DNA from: Mesotaenium endlicherianum
Taxonomy: Eukaryota > Streptophyta > Zygnematophyceae > Zygnematales > Mesotaeniaceae
Direction: 5' to 3'
DNA: 64,000 nucleotides
Assembly (NCBI GenBank): GCA_009602735.1
Contig: WELA01004388.1
Location: 1,107,289-1,171,288 of the forward strand
Positions within the stretch are counted from its first letter, which is position 1. Each line of letters opens with the position of its first letter. This document shows positions 44,744 to 56,200 of the stretch, piece after piece. Below the pieces are notes generated by a model. The model made no database searches. It was given only the letters and a program-made list of their open reading frames with translations, and was not told where the DNA came from. Made by a program: the position numbers and the translations under genes.

Positions 44744-45462
44744 TGTGAAAGGGGGAAGGGTGCGGGGAGTGCGCCCATACACACTCACGCACCCTCACCC
44801 GCGAGTGGAAGCGTGCACGAGGACCTTTCCTAGTTGCATACACAAGGTGGAGTGGCCTGGTGGTATGCCACCCTTGCAAGAGTTAGATGGCTACATGAGA
44901 GAGGAGTGGAAAAGAACTCACTTTATTAAGAAAAGTCGTGCACAAGATAAGAAGGTTAGACTAGACTAGAATAAGCCCCCTCTACTTCCTTGTGCTTCCC
45001 ATGTATCCTTTAACTCTAAGTGTCCTCTCTAGCAAGGTACCTCCAGAACCTTCTCCTATGGCTCCTTCCATGTACTTGACCTTGCCTAGTTGGACAAGCT
45101 AGCACACTCACACGCACACAATCACACTCTAGAACATTCTACTACACAATCCACTAACTCCTCACGGAGTTTCTAGAAATTCCACAATCACTTTGGCACT
45201 CTACGTAATTGTACGTACTTTCTGGAACCCTCATGTTTCAATGTCCTACTTCCTGGACTCCAACCGAAATTTTCGTCACTGGACCTGTCCTTGTCACTAA
45301 ATAGAATCTGTGACATTAAAAACTCACTAAAAATTTCCAAAATTCATAAGTATCTCAATACTTGTCCAAATGGCGTGAAATAAAGGCCAAAGTTCTTCTA
45401 AAATCACACTCTATGCACATAAAATACTAGAAAGAAACAAACTACACTTTCATAACCTTACA
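44744..45462 (-). repeat. 5' LTR of element E
   Basis: 719 bp; on the minus strand TGTAAGGTTATG to CTTTCACA. The primer-binding site follows directly. Confidence 0.88.
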
Positions 45463-45964
45463 ACGGGTTACGATGCCTCTGAGGACACTCGGGAATTTAA
45501 GGACCATTTGACCAATGCCAAAGGGGCGTTGAAACGGTTCCACCTTCGGGCGGCTGGAGCCCCTCCATAACTGTCATTTCAGTTGACACGGGAAGGTGAC
45601 AGGCGGTCCTTTCTCCATTTAAGTTGGAGGGGAAAATGTATGACAGTTAGTGTGCGAGAGCGAGAAAGGGACAGTTATGTGAACCCTAAGTGTCAGCATA
45701 GTGACTGATGGGACAGCCTGGCCCACATAAAGCACCTTGGGCAGAAGGAAAAAGGGCCTCGCACAGCAATACATCACTTAACGCACCTTAAAACACATTC
45801 ATACGATTATGTCTAGCGCACCGCAACTACGTCAACTCTTAGCAATCACCCGATAAGGTAAACAGAGGCGAATCCACCATACTAATACGAACATACGTTC
45901 TGCCTGCAATGCCTATGACAAAGGTCGATATCCTACAAACTTGTGCGCTGGTCACATGTGAAGG
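45463..45964 (+). other. B2 chromodomain end and spacer to ORF-X
   Basis: 45463-45571 completes the chromodomain and tail (GYDASEDTREF, FHLRAAGAPP, TAA). The spacer has one unit of the repeat duplicated in B1 and the unoccupied AAGGG site (about 45750-45756) where B1 carries the C solo LTR. The branch point is degraded (TACAAAC) and the acceptor reads GAAG/G (45962-45963). Confidence 0.75.
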
Positions 45965-47541
45965 ATGGCTCCCACCACACAAAAGGAGGACAGAAAGCGC
46001 AAGGCAGAAGAAGCCAGGAGGACAATGGAGCAATACCAGAAGGAGCTGGCGGCGACGTCCCTCACCAGGAGAGAACAAGAAAGGGTCCGCAGACAACAAG
46101 AGGCGGCAGAAGAAGCACAGAGGAAGAAGGATCAGGAAGCAAAAGACCTCAGGAAAGCCGAGGAGGAGAAACAGAAGAAACAACAAGAAGAAGCGGCAGC
46201 GGCAAAGGAAGAGAGAAGGAAAAAGGCTGAAGCGGACAGGCAGAAGAGCTTTGCCACTTACAGGTTTACTGTGGTGGGTGGCCAAAACTTTCATAACCTA
46301 AAGGAAGCATTGCTGGCAGCCCAGGAGATCAACAAGCTGGAACAGACAACACTGCTACAGAGGGAAGGAGCTGCAGCACTGGATAGGAACATCGAGACAC
46401 ACACGGGTGTGGTCCTCTACGAGGATTATGCCAAGATGGTGGGCTATACAGCAGAGCAGGCCCGGTACCTTGCAGATGATTCAGAGGACAAGCCGGTCCC
46501 AATATCGGGAATAGTGGGAGATCAGAGACTCATCAGGATGGTGAGCATGCGGCCCGATAGCTTCAAGGATACGGTATTCTATCTCACACTACTACCAGCT
46601 TACAATGAAGTTGAGAGAAGGAGCTGGGAGTACTTGGCCAGGGAAGCAGGACAGCAGATGTTCTCTCCCCACTGGTTCCCGTGTAAACAGAGGAAGGCTG
46701 AGCATGGACCCCAGTACTACCAGCAGCCAACAGACTGGAGGTGGATGACCGTCACAAATAAGAAGCAGGAGTGTGACCGAGCCCAATCGGATGACTTCCA
46801 CTATGGCCTAGACGGCTATCTTTTCCTACCACCTCACATTGCCCCTTGGGACCCCAGGCTGAATGGCTGCCTGAGCAAGATGAATGCAGAGACCAAAGAG
46901 CACAGGAGGAGGGGGAGAGACTACTTCTCTAAGGGAAAGCATGCTTTCGTGAAATGGGCGAAGAATGCAGGCCGGATAGATATCAGCAGGCTGAAGGCCA
47001 AGCAACCTCCGGCGCGCCCTAAGAAAGGGAGGTCAGTAGACTACTCCATGTATACCAAGGAGCAGGACGACTTAGTGGACGAGACCCCTACCCTCTCAGA
47101 GGAGGAAGATGAGGAGGATGAGGAAGAAGAACAAGGCAGAGGAGAAACATCAGGACCTGGTACTCAGGACACCCAGGGGCAGGCGAGAGCAGGGCTTCCT
47201 AGGAGCCAAGATCATGAATATGGCATCTGACCCCGACCATGGAGGTAACTGAACCGCGCACTCGCTCGCCCTGCCCACCTGCCCAAACAGGGGAAGAAGC
47301 TGATCTGACTGTACTTGGCAGCAGACAAAGGCAGAAATCCCCAGAGGACAGGGGTGCCAGAAGAGGGACACGCGGGGTGGCCAGAGGTATGCCGGCCTCT
47401 CCCTTTGCTCAGGGGCATGTACCTCTTGCCAATGTATTTCAGCACCCTGCTGGAATGCCTGTCTATGTGGGGATCAACACCCAAGTGGTTGAAGAGCAGG
47501 CTGCTATCTTTCGTTCTCCTCGGGGTCCAACTTTGGAATAA
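45965..47541 (+). pseudogene. B2 accessory ORF-X
   Basis: ATG 45965 (MAPTTQKEDRKRKAEEARR) opens 421 aa collinear with B3 ORF-X: coiled coil to about residue 95, TYRFTVVGGQNFHNLKEALL, the HWFPCKQRKAEHGPQYYQQP and WRWMTVTNKKQEC segments, KHAFVKWAKNAGR, the acidic run EEEDEEDEEEEQ, then a divergent end at TGA 47228. The C-terminal third continues in another frame (47239-47541: MPASPFAQGHVPLANVFQ), so a short indel near 47190-47230 split the protein. The main domain is unbroken over more than 400 codons. Confidence 0.85.
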
Positions 47542-47755
47542 ACGGGGTTCTTTAGAAGGCCAGCTGACAGACCTAGAGGGCTGTCCAGATCTAGGTCCAG
47601 ATCTCAGTCTCCTGATCCTGAAGCCCCAGGACCAACCCCCTTGGTGACAGGCTGAAGAGGCAGTCAGTGGGCGATGCTGGTCAGGTTCAGTACCCTGACC
47701 GAAGACTTCTGCAGTTTAATGTTGTCGAGGCGACAACAAGTTAAGTTGGAGAGAT

Positions 47756-48140
47756 TGGAATGAATCAGTATATTGGTAGATATAATATTCATTTAAACAT
47801 AGTAGTTAATTAAGTTCAGCCTACTGAACTTTACGTAGTATTAAGTCTGCTGGACTTTATATAATTATCAGTTTAAGGGCTTAGTCGGAAGCAGCAGGCT
47901 GAAGCCAACTTAAGTCAGCTTGCTGACACATTCTTTGACAGCCAGCTGACTTCCGTGCTCGGTAGCAGCAAATTGCCTCGATATGCATCTAAGTGTGGTA
48001 TGCTAGATGAATGGCCAGATGACATCCCTATGATAGATGGCGATTTGGGATGATGAGAGATGGCGATGGGTTTGGTTAACTGAGGTCCTACCAACATGGT
48101 TAACTCCCGAGTAGGCGGTGCAATTGCACTGGCCGTTCAG
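47756..48140 (+). repeat. 3' LTR of B2 (first half)
   Basis: Starts TGGAATGAATCAG after the polypurine position and follows the B LTR for about 385 bp. At 48140 it is joined to an inverted primer-binding site and LTR. Confidence 0.85.
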
Positions 48141-48869
48141 TTCAGCTCCAATACCAGTGAAATGGATCGACTTACCAATTAGGGGATTAACAATTAATAA
48201 AGATCTTTATATCAGCAAGTAATCTTTATGGTATTTTTTGTTAATTGAATTAACAGCAAAAGACCACACACTAGCAGTGAATGATACTCGTAAGTCAAAT
48301 GCAAGTAAACTAGCATCAATAATGCAATCAGTAAACTCATACATAAGCAAGGTTGAAAGACAGTGCGTATCAATGGCTTCTAGCCTTGGATTCAGATCTC
48401 TCTCTGTAAGCTGTACAAGAGAGTTGGCCTCGTTTCCGAATGCCGAACTCGAGAGCAATGCCTAGCATATGTACATGGAATGAGTTTGCTGTTCAACGGC
48501 CAGTGCGATGGCACCGCCGACCCGGGAGTTAACCACGTTGGTAGGACCTCGGTAAACCAAATCCACCGCCATTTCCCATCATCCCAAATCGCCATCCATC
48601 ATAGGGATGTCATCTGGCCATTCATCTAGCATACCACACTTAGATGCATATCGAGGCAGTTTGCTGCTACTGAGCACGGAAGTCAGCTGGCTGTCAAAGA
48701 ATGTGTCAGTTAGCTGACTTAAGTTGGCTTCAGCCTGCTGCTTCCGGCCAAGCCCTTAAACTGATAACTATATAAAGTCCAGCAGACTTAATACTACATA
48801 AAGTTCAGTAGGCTTAACTTTATTATATTTAAATGAACATTACATCTACTAATATACTGATTCATTACA
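48141..48869 (-). repeat. Inverted B LTR with attached primer-binding site
   Basis: 48143-48157 is CAGCTCCAATACCAG, the reverse complement of the B primer-binding site, followed by a complete minus-strand B LTR (48158-48869, 712 bp). With the plus-strand half-LTR at 47756-48140 it forms an inverted repeat with arms of about 385 bp. Confidence 0.85.
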
Positions 48870-49241
48870 ATTTGACTTGTGAGAATTGCTTTCGTTAATT
48901 GTGTGGTCTTTAATTGATTAATATGTTCACTAAAAAACACCATAAGGATGAATTGTTGATATAAAGATCTTCTATTGATTGTTGATCGCCTATAAGTAAG
49001 TCAATCTATTTCAATAGTATCAAAGCTCTCATCATAATATTTTTTGTGTGGTAAGAATACGGTCTTCAACTAGCAACTCTCGATATATGAAGGGTCATAG
49101 TGATTACTTGGAAGGTCAGGCAAATAACTGTGAAGAGGAATCTTGCACCTACGTCAAGGCTGCATGGGTAAAGAAGCTGGAGAAGCCGAAGAGACGACAG
49201 CAGCAGTTGTTGTAGTGGCAGCCCAGCAGGCTAAGAAATAT
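48870..49241 (+). pseudogene. Fragment of an older B-like element: LTR end, leader, gag start
   Basis: 48871-49013 matches the last 140 bp of a B LTR (plus strand), then a diverged primer-binding site (ATAGTATCAAAGC), a leader with candidate donor GTG/GTAAGA (about 49055) and the start of gag (from about 49087), which breaks off at about 49241. Confidence 0.65.
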
Positions 49242-49404
49242 AATGAATCAGTATTGGCAGGTATACTAAATCATTCGATTAGGATTGCTAAATAATTCAG
49301 TCAGTTGAACTTTAGTCAATATTCAGTAGTATGGACTTTACTTATTAAGCAGTATGATTCTAGTGACATTCAGTATAGTGACTTAGTCGATAGCAACAGG
49401 TTAA
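49242..49404 (+). repeat. 5' part of an older B-like LTR, interrupted by D
   Basis: TATAATGAATCAGTATTGG resembles a B LTR start. The LTR resumes at 55546 after element D. Confidence 0.65.
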
Positions 49405-50148
49405 TGTAAGGTCATAGGTTTATAGAGTGCGTTTTTGAGTTTCATGAAAGTATGTTTTAATTGTTTATTAGTATAGAGTGCATTTTTGTGGTCATTTTGA
49501 TATAAAATTCATTGAAGTTGGTCAAGTATTGAGAGAGTTATGGATTTCCGAAGTTTAATTAGTTTTGAGGTCGGTTGACGACTGTCCTTAATTCGCGGTG
49601 AGCGCGACCGTCGGATTGACCGACAGCGTCGAGCGATCTGGCCCGTTAGTGTGAACTCGAACCTTCACGTAAGTTCGGCTGACGCGGTGTGCCGACTAGG
49701 TCGATTTACCTAGAAGTTTCGATTTAGCCTAGCGCGTCTAAGATAGAATATTCTAGTAATGTCGATGCATGTATGTGGACGTCAATTCGGCCCGACACTA
49801 AACATTAGACTGAACTGGCTTACTCACGAATATTTTGGAAGGGCGGATTCGACAAACACTTAGGAAAATCCGTAGCTTCCTCCTAGGGAGGAGCACTTAG
49901 GCAGAAAATTATAAATAGGCAAAACTTCTTTGTTTCTTATCAGTTTTCACTTCAGTAAATTTCTATGGGTTTGTAATGACAAGGCCTTTCATCCTACATC
50001 ATTTGAGAGCAGTTTTTTGCTACTCAAAACGTTGAGTAATTTTTCTAAGCTTCCTTAGTGGAACGCCGCTGCACTCTTTAGTATGATTGCAACTAGTTCC
50101 TTTTCTCGTGAGTCACTACGCTTCCACTAAGGCACTCTGCCCCTCTCA
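49405..50148 (+). repeat. 5' LTR of element D
   Basis: 744 bp. TATAAATAGG at about 49910 is a good TATA box. It ends CTCTCA at 50148, followed by TTCGGTATCGGAGCTGGG, the primer-binding site. Confidence 0.88.
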
Positions 50149-50185
50149 TTCGGTATCGGAGCTGGGCTAGTTTGCATATTACAGT

Positions 50186-51217
50186 ATGGAGTCGCAGCCG
50201 GCAGCTGGAGGAGGTGAACATGTCGAGCATGTTGAGCGCGCAGGGCAGCAAGCAGCACCAACAATGACTAGAGTGCAACAAGAGATGCAGGCGATGCTAA
50301 GGCAAATGGCAAATGCAGTTGGAGGAGAAGTCTACGCCCAATTTCAACAACATATGCGCGCGGAGGTGGAGAGGATGGTGCGAGTTGTTGTTGGGAATGG
50401 CGCTTCGACGAGTTCGGCGCCTGCACCCGTTGTACCACCAATTCATGTTAACCCAATGGTGCAACCAGTTATTCAACCCCCATCGGGAGTGCGTGCGCCT
50501 AAGCCTGAAGTTTATACTGGAGAGCGTGGATCGCCGCCTGTTCATCAATGGATTTTTGGAGTGAAGAAGTTTATGGAGTATTCTGCGCTCACGCCCGACA
50601 GGCAAGTCGCCTTTGTCATAACTTTGCTGCAGAAGAGTGCTGGAGCTTGGTATGAACGAGAAGAGCGGCTGTCTGGAGTTCCAACTACTGTTGATCAGCT
50701 ATTTGAAAGTTTGAAGAGGCAATTTCAACCTATTGCACCCAAGGCTACCGCTCGAGATCTATTCGTGCGCCTTCGTCAACGAGCAAGCGTTCAAGAGTAT
50801 GTGTCGCGCTTCAACGAGCTGGTGCTTCAATGTCCATCCATGCACGAATGGGAGATGATGGACAAGTTCAAGAGGGGACTCAAGCCAACTGTGGCCAAGG
50901 AAGTGGCAATCAAGGACCCTACCAGTCTTGGAAAATTGATGGCATTGGCAAAAAGGGTCGACGCTGTGGAGTATAGTCAGAGACAGTGGGGCAGCCACAA
51001 CTTTGGAGGATATCGACAGGTTGGTTCTCAAGCGCCAAGCATGAGCGGACAAGGTCCAGTACATATGGAGTTGGGACTTGTGCAGTACCAGCGCAGGCAG
51101 CAGGATTTCAATCCGAGAGGACCCTGCTATAATTGCGGCAAGCTTGGACACCTGGCTCGAGACTGTTATGTGAAGGCGAAGCAACCTCAACAGCAGGAAA
51201 AAGGAGGACGCCAGTAA
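50186..51217 (+). CDS. gag: Element D Gag
   Basis: 343 aa, intact, from ATG 50186 (MESQPAAGGGEHVEHVERAG), the first ATG after the primer-binding site. The retrotransposon gag core has PPVHQWIFGVKKFMEYS, SAGAWYEREERL, FESLKRQFQPI and LRQRASVQEYVSRFNEL. A Gln/Gly-rich linker and one zinc knuckle, CYNCGKLGHLARDC (about 51126-51167), follow, and the ORF ends at TAA 51215. The -1 frame opens over the zinc knuckle (51133 onward) and continues as pol, so a -1 shift is likely. Confidence 0.92.
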   Translation: MESQPAAGGGEHVEHVERAGQQAAPTMTRVQQEMQAMLRQMANAVGGEVYAQFQQHMRAEVERMVRVVVGNGASTSSAPAPVVPPIHVNPMVQPVIQPPSGVRAPKPEVYTGERGSPPVHQWIFGVKKFMEYSALTPDRQVAFVITLLQKSAGAWYEREERLSGVPTTVDQLFESLKRQFQPIAPKATARDLFVRLRQRASVQEYVSRFNELVLQCPSMHEWEMMDKFKRGLKPTVAKEVAIKDPTSLGKLMALAKRVDAVEYSQRQWGSHNFGGYRQVGSQAPSMSGQGPVHMELGLVQYQRRQQDFNPRGPCYNCGKLGHLARDCYVKAKQPQQQEKGGRQ

Positions 51218-52930
51218 GTCGTTCTGGGGTGACTACTGGCGTGAAGACGAGAACTCACAAGGAGATTATCCCCAGGACCCTGCCGAGGAACAAAGGACGA
51301 GACGTTGACAAGCCTATTGTGGAAGGAGTAGTCGACGGCAACAAGGCAAAGTGTATGGCCGACAGTGGCGCAAGTGTAAATTTTGTGCACAAGAAGCTGG
51401 TGAAATTGTGGCGAATCCCTGTGCAGAAGCGTTATGAGCCTAAGGAGGCAATTTTGGCGAATGGGCAGAGACTCAAGTGTGGTGCACCTACGGAAGCTAT
51501 TCACGTGGAAGTAGCGGGGCACTAGAGTACTAAAGTTATGGAGCAGGCAAAGTTGGGTCACCATGAGGTGATATTGGGCCGACCATGGCTGAGAAAAGCC
51601 AACCCTCAAGTGCATTGGAGCACAGGTTAAGTGAAGGTCCAAGGGCGTGATGGTCGAATGGAGACAGCGAAACGGGTGGAGGTAGATACGACCACAAGTA
51701 AGTGTCTTCTGTGAAGCCTGCAAGTTAATGAGCTATGCAGGGCGAATCAGGTGAAGGAGATGTAGCTTGTTTCGGTGGCCCTGGCCAGGTCATCGGACGG
51801 AGCTAGCGTGAATCCTAATAGCCTGGGCGAATGTACATCGCCAGAGGAGCAAGTAGTGGTGTCTGATCCCCTTGCTCAGAAGGAGCAGGGCCCAAGTGCT
51901 CAAGAGAAGAAGCCTGCTGAGATGCGTGCCCAAATTAAGGCGCTGTTGGAGGAGTTCAAGTGCGTGTTTCTTGAGGAGCTACCTGCAGGAGTACCTCCAC
52001 AGAGAGCTATGGAGCACAGGATCGAGTTGAAACCAAGGAGCAAGCCACCAGTGAGACCCGCCTATCGTCAATCGTTTGCGGAGTTGGATGAGTTGAAGAA
52101 GTAGCTGACAAAATTATTGGAGAAGGGATTTATCCAACCCAGCGAGTCTCCATTTGCAACGCCAGTCTTATTTGTGAAGAAGAAGGATGGGACTCTGAGG
52201 ATGTGTGTCGACTACCGAGCGCTGAACAAGGTCACCATCAAGAACAGGTACCCACTTCCACGAGTGGACGAGTTGATTGACAAGCTTGTCGGGGCAAAGT
52301 ATCTCTCGAAGATCGATTTGAGGAGTTGCTATCACCAGGTACGAATTGCTGAAGGAGACGTTCAAAAGACTACTTTCAGGACTCGTTATGGGTTATTTGA
52401 GTTCACAGTCATGCCTTTTGGGTTGACTAATGCACCTGCTACATTCATGGGACTCATGAATAGTATCTTTAGACCCTACTTGGACCAGTTTGTGGTGGTA
52501 TTTTTGGACGACATCATGATCTATTTGACGACCTTGGAAGAGCATGTGGAGCATCTGAGGAAGGTGTTGGAGGTCTTGAGAGATTAAAATTTATATGGGA
52601 ACAAAATTTATATGGGAAGATGAGCAAGTGCGACTTTTGTCTCAAGGAAGTCGAGTTTCTTGGACACATTGTGGGAGCTGAAGGAGTCAAGGTGGAGCAG
52701 AAGAAGGTGCAAGCAATCAGAGATTGGCCGGTACCTGCTGATATTCATCAACTCAGGAGTTTCCTTGGCATGGCGAATCATTATTAACGTTTCATTGAAG
52801 GATTTGCCAAGGTGTGCGCATCGCTCACGGACATGTTGAAGAAGCAGGAAATGTGGCTATGGGGTGACAAGGAGCAGCAAGCCTTAGAGAAGATTAAGGA
52901 GCTCTTGACACAGGCACCTGTGTTGAAACT
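51218..52930 (+). pseudogene. pol: Element D protease and reverse transcriptase
   Basis: One frame with stops at 51523 (TAG), about 51630 (TAA), about 51711 (TGA), about 51763 (TAG) and 52102 (TAG). Protease: KCMADSGASVNFVHKKLVKL (D-S-G intact, about 51352) and [67 protein letters not shown] and VFLDDIMIY (catalytic Asp pair intact). Near 52585-52620 a local duplication of AAAATTTATATGGGA breaks the frame inside the usual NLYGKMSKCDF. RT ends with the FLGMANH segment and the thumb/connection up to about 52930, where the inversion begins. Confidence 0.85.
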
Positions 52931-52934
52931 CCTG

Positions 52935-54040
52935 AGCACCTCTTACAGAGTTCTGTTGAGCCTCTCACTCTGCCCGTCTGTCTGAGGATGATAGAAAGTG
53001 CTCATACTCAACTTGGTCCCCAACAAAGTAAACAATGACCGCCAAAAGTTGCTAGTAAACCTTGGATCCCGACTTGAATCAATCACCTTCGGCAACCTAT
53101 GTAGCTTAAAAATATGATCGAAGAATAGTCGTGCCACATCTGCTGCCGTACAAGTCTCCTTCATGGGAGTGAAATGAGCCATCTTGCTGAGCCGATCAGA
53201 CACAACCCAAACTGCATCGTGCCCTCGAGCACTCACTGGTAAGGATGTGATGAAGTCCATAGCAATCTGCTCCCAAGGATACTCTGGAATAGGTAGGGGT
53301 TGAAGGTACCTCCCTTCTTTTGATTTGGTGTCTTGTTTCTCTAGCACGCATCGCAACTCCTGATCCACTCCTCGATGTCCTTGTCCATATTTCTCTAATA
53401 GTTCTCCCGCTTCAGCACGCTCGCCGTCTTCTCGCTTCCAAAGTGTCCAGCATATAAGCAATCATAATGCTCCGCAAGTAGTAAGTCTCGTAGCTGCTTG
53501 ATGTCAGGTACCACCACTCTGTTGGAATCACCATAATACCATATGCCGTCCTTCTTCTGCATACTCGCGTTGGACTACGCTGCTCCACCATCTGCAAATT
53601 CTGGATCCTCCTCATAACCTCTCTTAAGCTTCTCCTTGAAGTCCATATTCTCCTTCATGACTGAGACTGCTGCAAGGTCATACCTTTTGGATAAAGCGTC
53701 TGCAGGGTTGATCTTCCCAGGTAAATACTCAATCTTGTGGTCGAACTGTTGCAGAAACTCCATCCACCTTGCCTGTCTTGGTGTCAACGTTGGTTGCGTC
53801 ATGAACTTCTCCAAGCTCACCTTTTGGCCGTCCAGATAACATCGCGAAATCCTCAAAGCCTGGATACCAGCCAACATCTCCCGCTCGTGTGCTGCATGGT
53901 TTTGCTCAGCAGGACTCAGCTTCCTGCTCTCATATGCCACCGGTTGCAATCCTTTGCCTTGGTCCTGGAGAAGAATGGCTCCCACTGAAAAGTTTGATGC
54001 GTCCGTGATGATGGTGAAAGGAAGCTCTGAACTGGCAATT
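52935..54040 (-). pseudogene. pol: Inverted block of element D: RNase H and integrase core
   Basis: Minus-strand ORFs encode RNase H (53985-53575: [52 protein letters not shown]) and then integrase (53461-52943: MDFITSLPVSARGHDAVWVV, SKMAHFTPMK, RDPRFTSNFWRSLF, FYHPQTDGQSERLNRTL). This is exactly the part missing from the plus strand between RT (ends about 52930) and the integrase end (starts about 54035). So the block was inverted in place with little or no loss. Confidence 0.88.
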
Positions 54041-54815
54041 GACTACGGAGGATCCGTTAAAGTGGGACAAGAAGCTACGAGGGTTGGAGTTTGCCTACAA
54101 CAACAGCATGCAGGGATCCACCAAGCAGTCACCATTTGCTATGGTTTATGGGCGAGAAGTATATCATCCAGGGAACATCTTGTTGAAGAAGGCCAAGGAG
54201 ACTCAGGTTCCTACTACACAAGCGTTTATGGAGCAGATGGCCAACACTTAGGATATGGCGAAGACGTGTCTTCGGAAGGCACCGGAAGAGCAGGTCAAGC
54301 ATGCTTACAAGCACAGGAGGGAAGTGACACTCCATGTGGGTGACAAAGTACTCTAGTCAATAGAGAATCTACCTTTCACGGGCAAAACGAAGTTGCGGGC
54401 ACGGTTCACAGGTCCCTTTGTGGTGCTGAAGCAGGTTAATCCTGTGACCTACAAGTTGGAGCTTCATTCAGGCTGGCGTGTCCATGATGTGTTCCATGTC
54501 AGTTGTTTGCGGCCATAAGTTGACTCGAATGAAGGACATCTAGGACAACTACCTACACCGCCACCATCGGTCGAGATCGATGATGTATTGGAGTATGAAG
54601 TGGAGGCGATTGTCGGCGATCGACGTGTCAAGCGAGGTCAACGACTTGTTCAAGAGTATCTGGTCAAGTGGAAGAAGGGCTACCATGCGAATAACAACAC
54701 TGGGGAGCCAGAAGCCAACTTAACTCATTGTAGGAGTAAGTTGAGACGTTATTTGCAGAATGCGTCGAGGACGTCGCATCTTGATCTTGAGGAGGGGGAT
54801 GGTGTAAGGTCATAG
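54041..54815 (+). pseudogene. pol: Element D integrase C-terminus and chromodomain
   Basis: Plus strand again: LRGLEFAYNNSMQGSTKQSP and FAMVYGREVYHPGN, TAG at 54249, then RREVTLHVGDKVL, TGPFVVLKQVNPVTYKLEL and VHDVFHVSCLRP. The chromodomain is LEYEVEAIVGDRRVKRGQR with EYLVKWKKGYHANNN (one extra Lys relative to WKGY), ending at about 54815 before the polypurine tract. Confidence 0.85.
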
Positions 54816-55545
54816 GGTAATAAAGTGCATTTTTGAGTTTCATGAAAGTATGTTCTAATTGTTTATTAGTATAGAGTGCATTTTTGTGGTCATTTGGATA
54901 TAAAATTCATCGAAGTTGGTCAAGTATTGAGAGAGTTATGGATTTCCGAAGTTTAATTAGTTTTGAGGTCGGTTGACGACTGTCCTTAATTCGCGGTGAG
55001 CGCGACCGTCGGATTGACCGACAGCGTCGAGCCATCTGGCCCGTTAGTGTGAACTCGAACCTTCACGTAAGTTCGGCTGACGCGGTGTGCCGACTAGGTC
55101 GATTTACCTAGAAGTTTCGGTTTAGCCTAGCGCGTCTAAGATATAATATTCTAGTAATGTCGATGCATGTATGTGGACGTCAATTCGGCCCGACACGTCA
55201 TATTAGACTGATCTGGCTTACTCACGAATATTCTGGAAGGGCCGATTTGACGAACACTTAGGAAAATCCGTAGCTTCCTCCTAGGGAGGAGCACTTAGGC
55301 AGAAAATTATAAATAGGCATAACTTCTTTGTTTCTTATCAGTTTTCACTTCAGTAAATTTCTACGGGTTTGTAATGAAAAGGCCTTTCATCCTACATCAT
55401 TTTTGTGCAGTTTCTTGCTACTCAAAATGTTGAGTAATTTTCCTAAGCTTCCTTAGTAGAGCGCCGCTGCACTCTTTAGTATGATTGCAACTAGTTTCTT
55501 TCCTCGTGAGTCACTACGCTTCCACTAAGGCACTCTGCCCCTTCA
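54803..55545 (+). repeat. 3' LTR of element D
   Basis: 743 bp, a few per cent different from the 5' LTR by eye, same TATA box (about 55307). Confidence 0.9.
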
Positions 55546-56118
55546 GTTGAGGTTTACCTAGGTTAGCTTGCGGACTCAATTTTTGACAGCCAACTGAGCA
55601 CCTTAAGTGGTACCGAGGAACTGCTTAGCAATGCATCTAAATGTGGTGTGCTAGATGAAAGGCCAGATGACGCCTTAGGCGGATGGTAATTTGGGATGAT
55701 GGAAGATGGGTGTGGACTTGGATAGCCGATGTCCTACTGACGTGGTTAACTCCCGAGTAAGCGATGCCATCGCACTTGCCATTGAATAGTAAACTCATTC
55801 CATGTATGTATGCTAGTTCTTGCCCTTGAGTTTGACATTGAAAAACAAGGCCAACTCTCTATACAGCTTATTGAGAAATACTTAAATCCAAGGCTGCAAG
55901 CCGTTACACGAATCGCTTAATTAGCTTGCTTATGTATGAGTTTCTTGATTGCATCATTGATACTTGAAGCTTGCATTTGACTTGTGAGTATTGCTCATGC
56001 TAGTTGCGTGGTCTTCTGTTTATTAATGAGTCATTAAAAAAACACCATAGAGATTACTTGCTGATATAACGATCTTTTAATAATTGTTAATCACCTATAG
56101 AAAAGTCGATTCATATCA
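55546..56118 (+). repeat. Continuation of the older B-like LTR
   Basis: Resumes the B LTR in collinear order (TTTTTGACAGCCAACTGA and so on) and ends ATTCATATCA at 56118, followed by the primer-binding site GTGGTATCGCATC (56119 onward). Confidence 0.75.
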
Positions 56119-56200
56119 GTGGTATCGCATCTCTTATCACAAATTTCTTTGTATAGTAACGCTATGTTCTCAGACTAGCAACTCTCAAAATATGGAAGAA

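Larger units (their letters stand above)
40803..45462 (-). mobile_element. Element E: non-coding LTR retrotransposon (LARD-like) related to family D
   Basis: Related LTRs at 40803-41491 and 44744-45462, perfect 5-bp duplication ACGGG (40798-40802, 45463-45467), primer-binding site GGTATCGGAGC on the minus strand (plus 44729-44743) and polypurine tract GAGGAGGGGGATGA (plus 41492-41505). The 3.25-kb interior has no RT, integrase or complete gag. It must use proteins from another element, most likely family D, whose polypurine tract and inter-domain segment it shares. Confidence 0.85.
29441..48140 (+). mobile_element. Element B2: 5'-truncated B-family chromovirus, split by piggyBac-like and E insertions
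   Basis: Three collinear pieces: 29441-30690 (RT, RNase H), 39503-40802 (integrase) and 45463-48140 (chromodomain end, ORF-X, 3' LTR). They fit together at TTAA (piggyBac site) and ACGGG (E site) without loss. The 5' LTR, gag and protease are missing, and the 3' LTR is cut at 48140. Confidence 0.9.
49405..55545 (+). mobile_element. Element D: chromovirus with internal inversion
   Basis: LTRs 49405-50148 and 54803-55545 (about 744 bp each, start TGTAAGGTCATAGG), flanked by GTTAA (49400-49404) and GTTGA (55546-55550). Order: primer-binding site, gag, protease, RT, an inverted 1.1-kb block (RNase H to mid-integrase), integrase end, chromodomain, polypurine tract GAGGAGGGGGATGG. Pol has several in-frame stops, so the copy is inactive. 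Confidence 0.9.
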
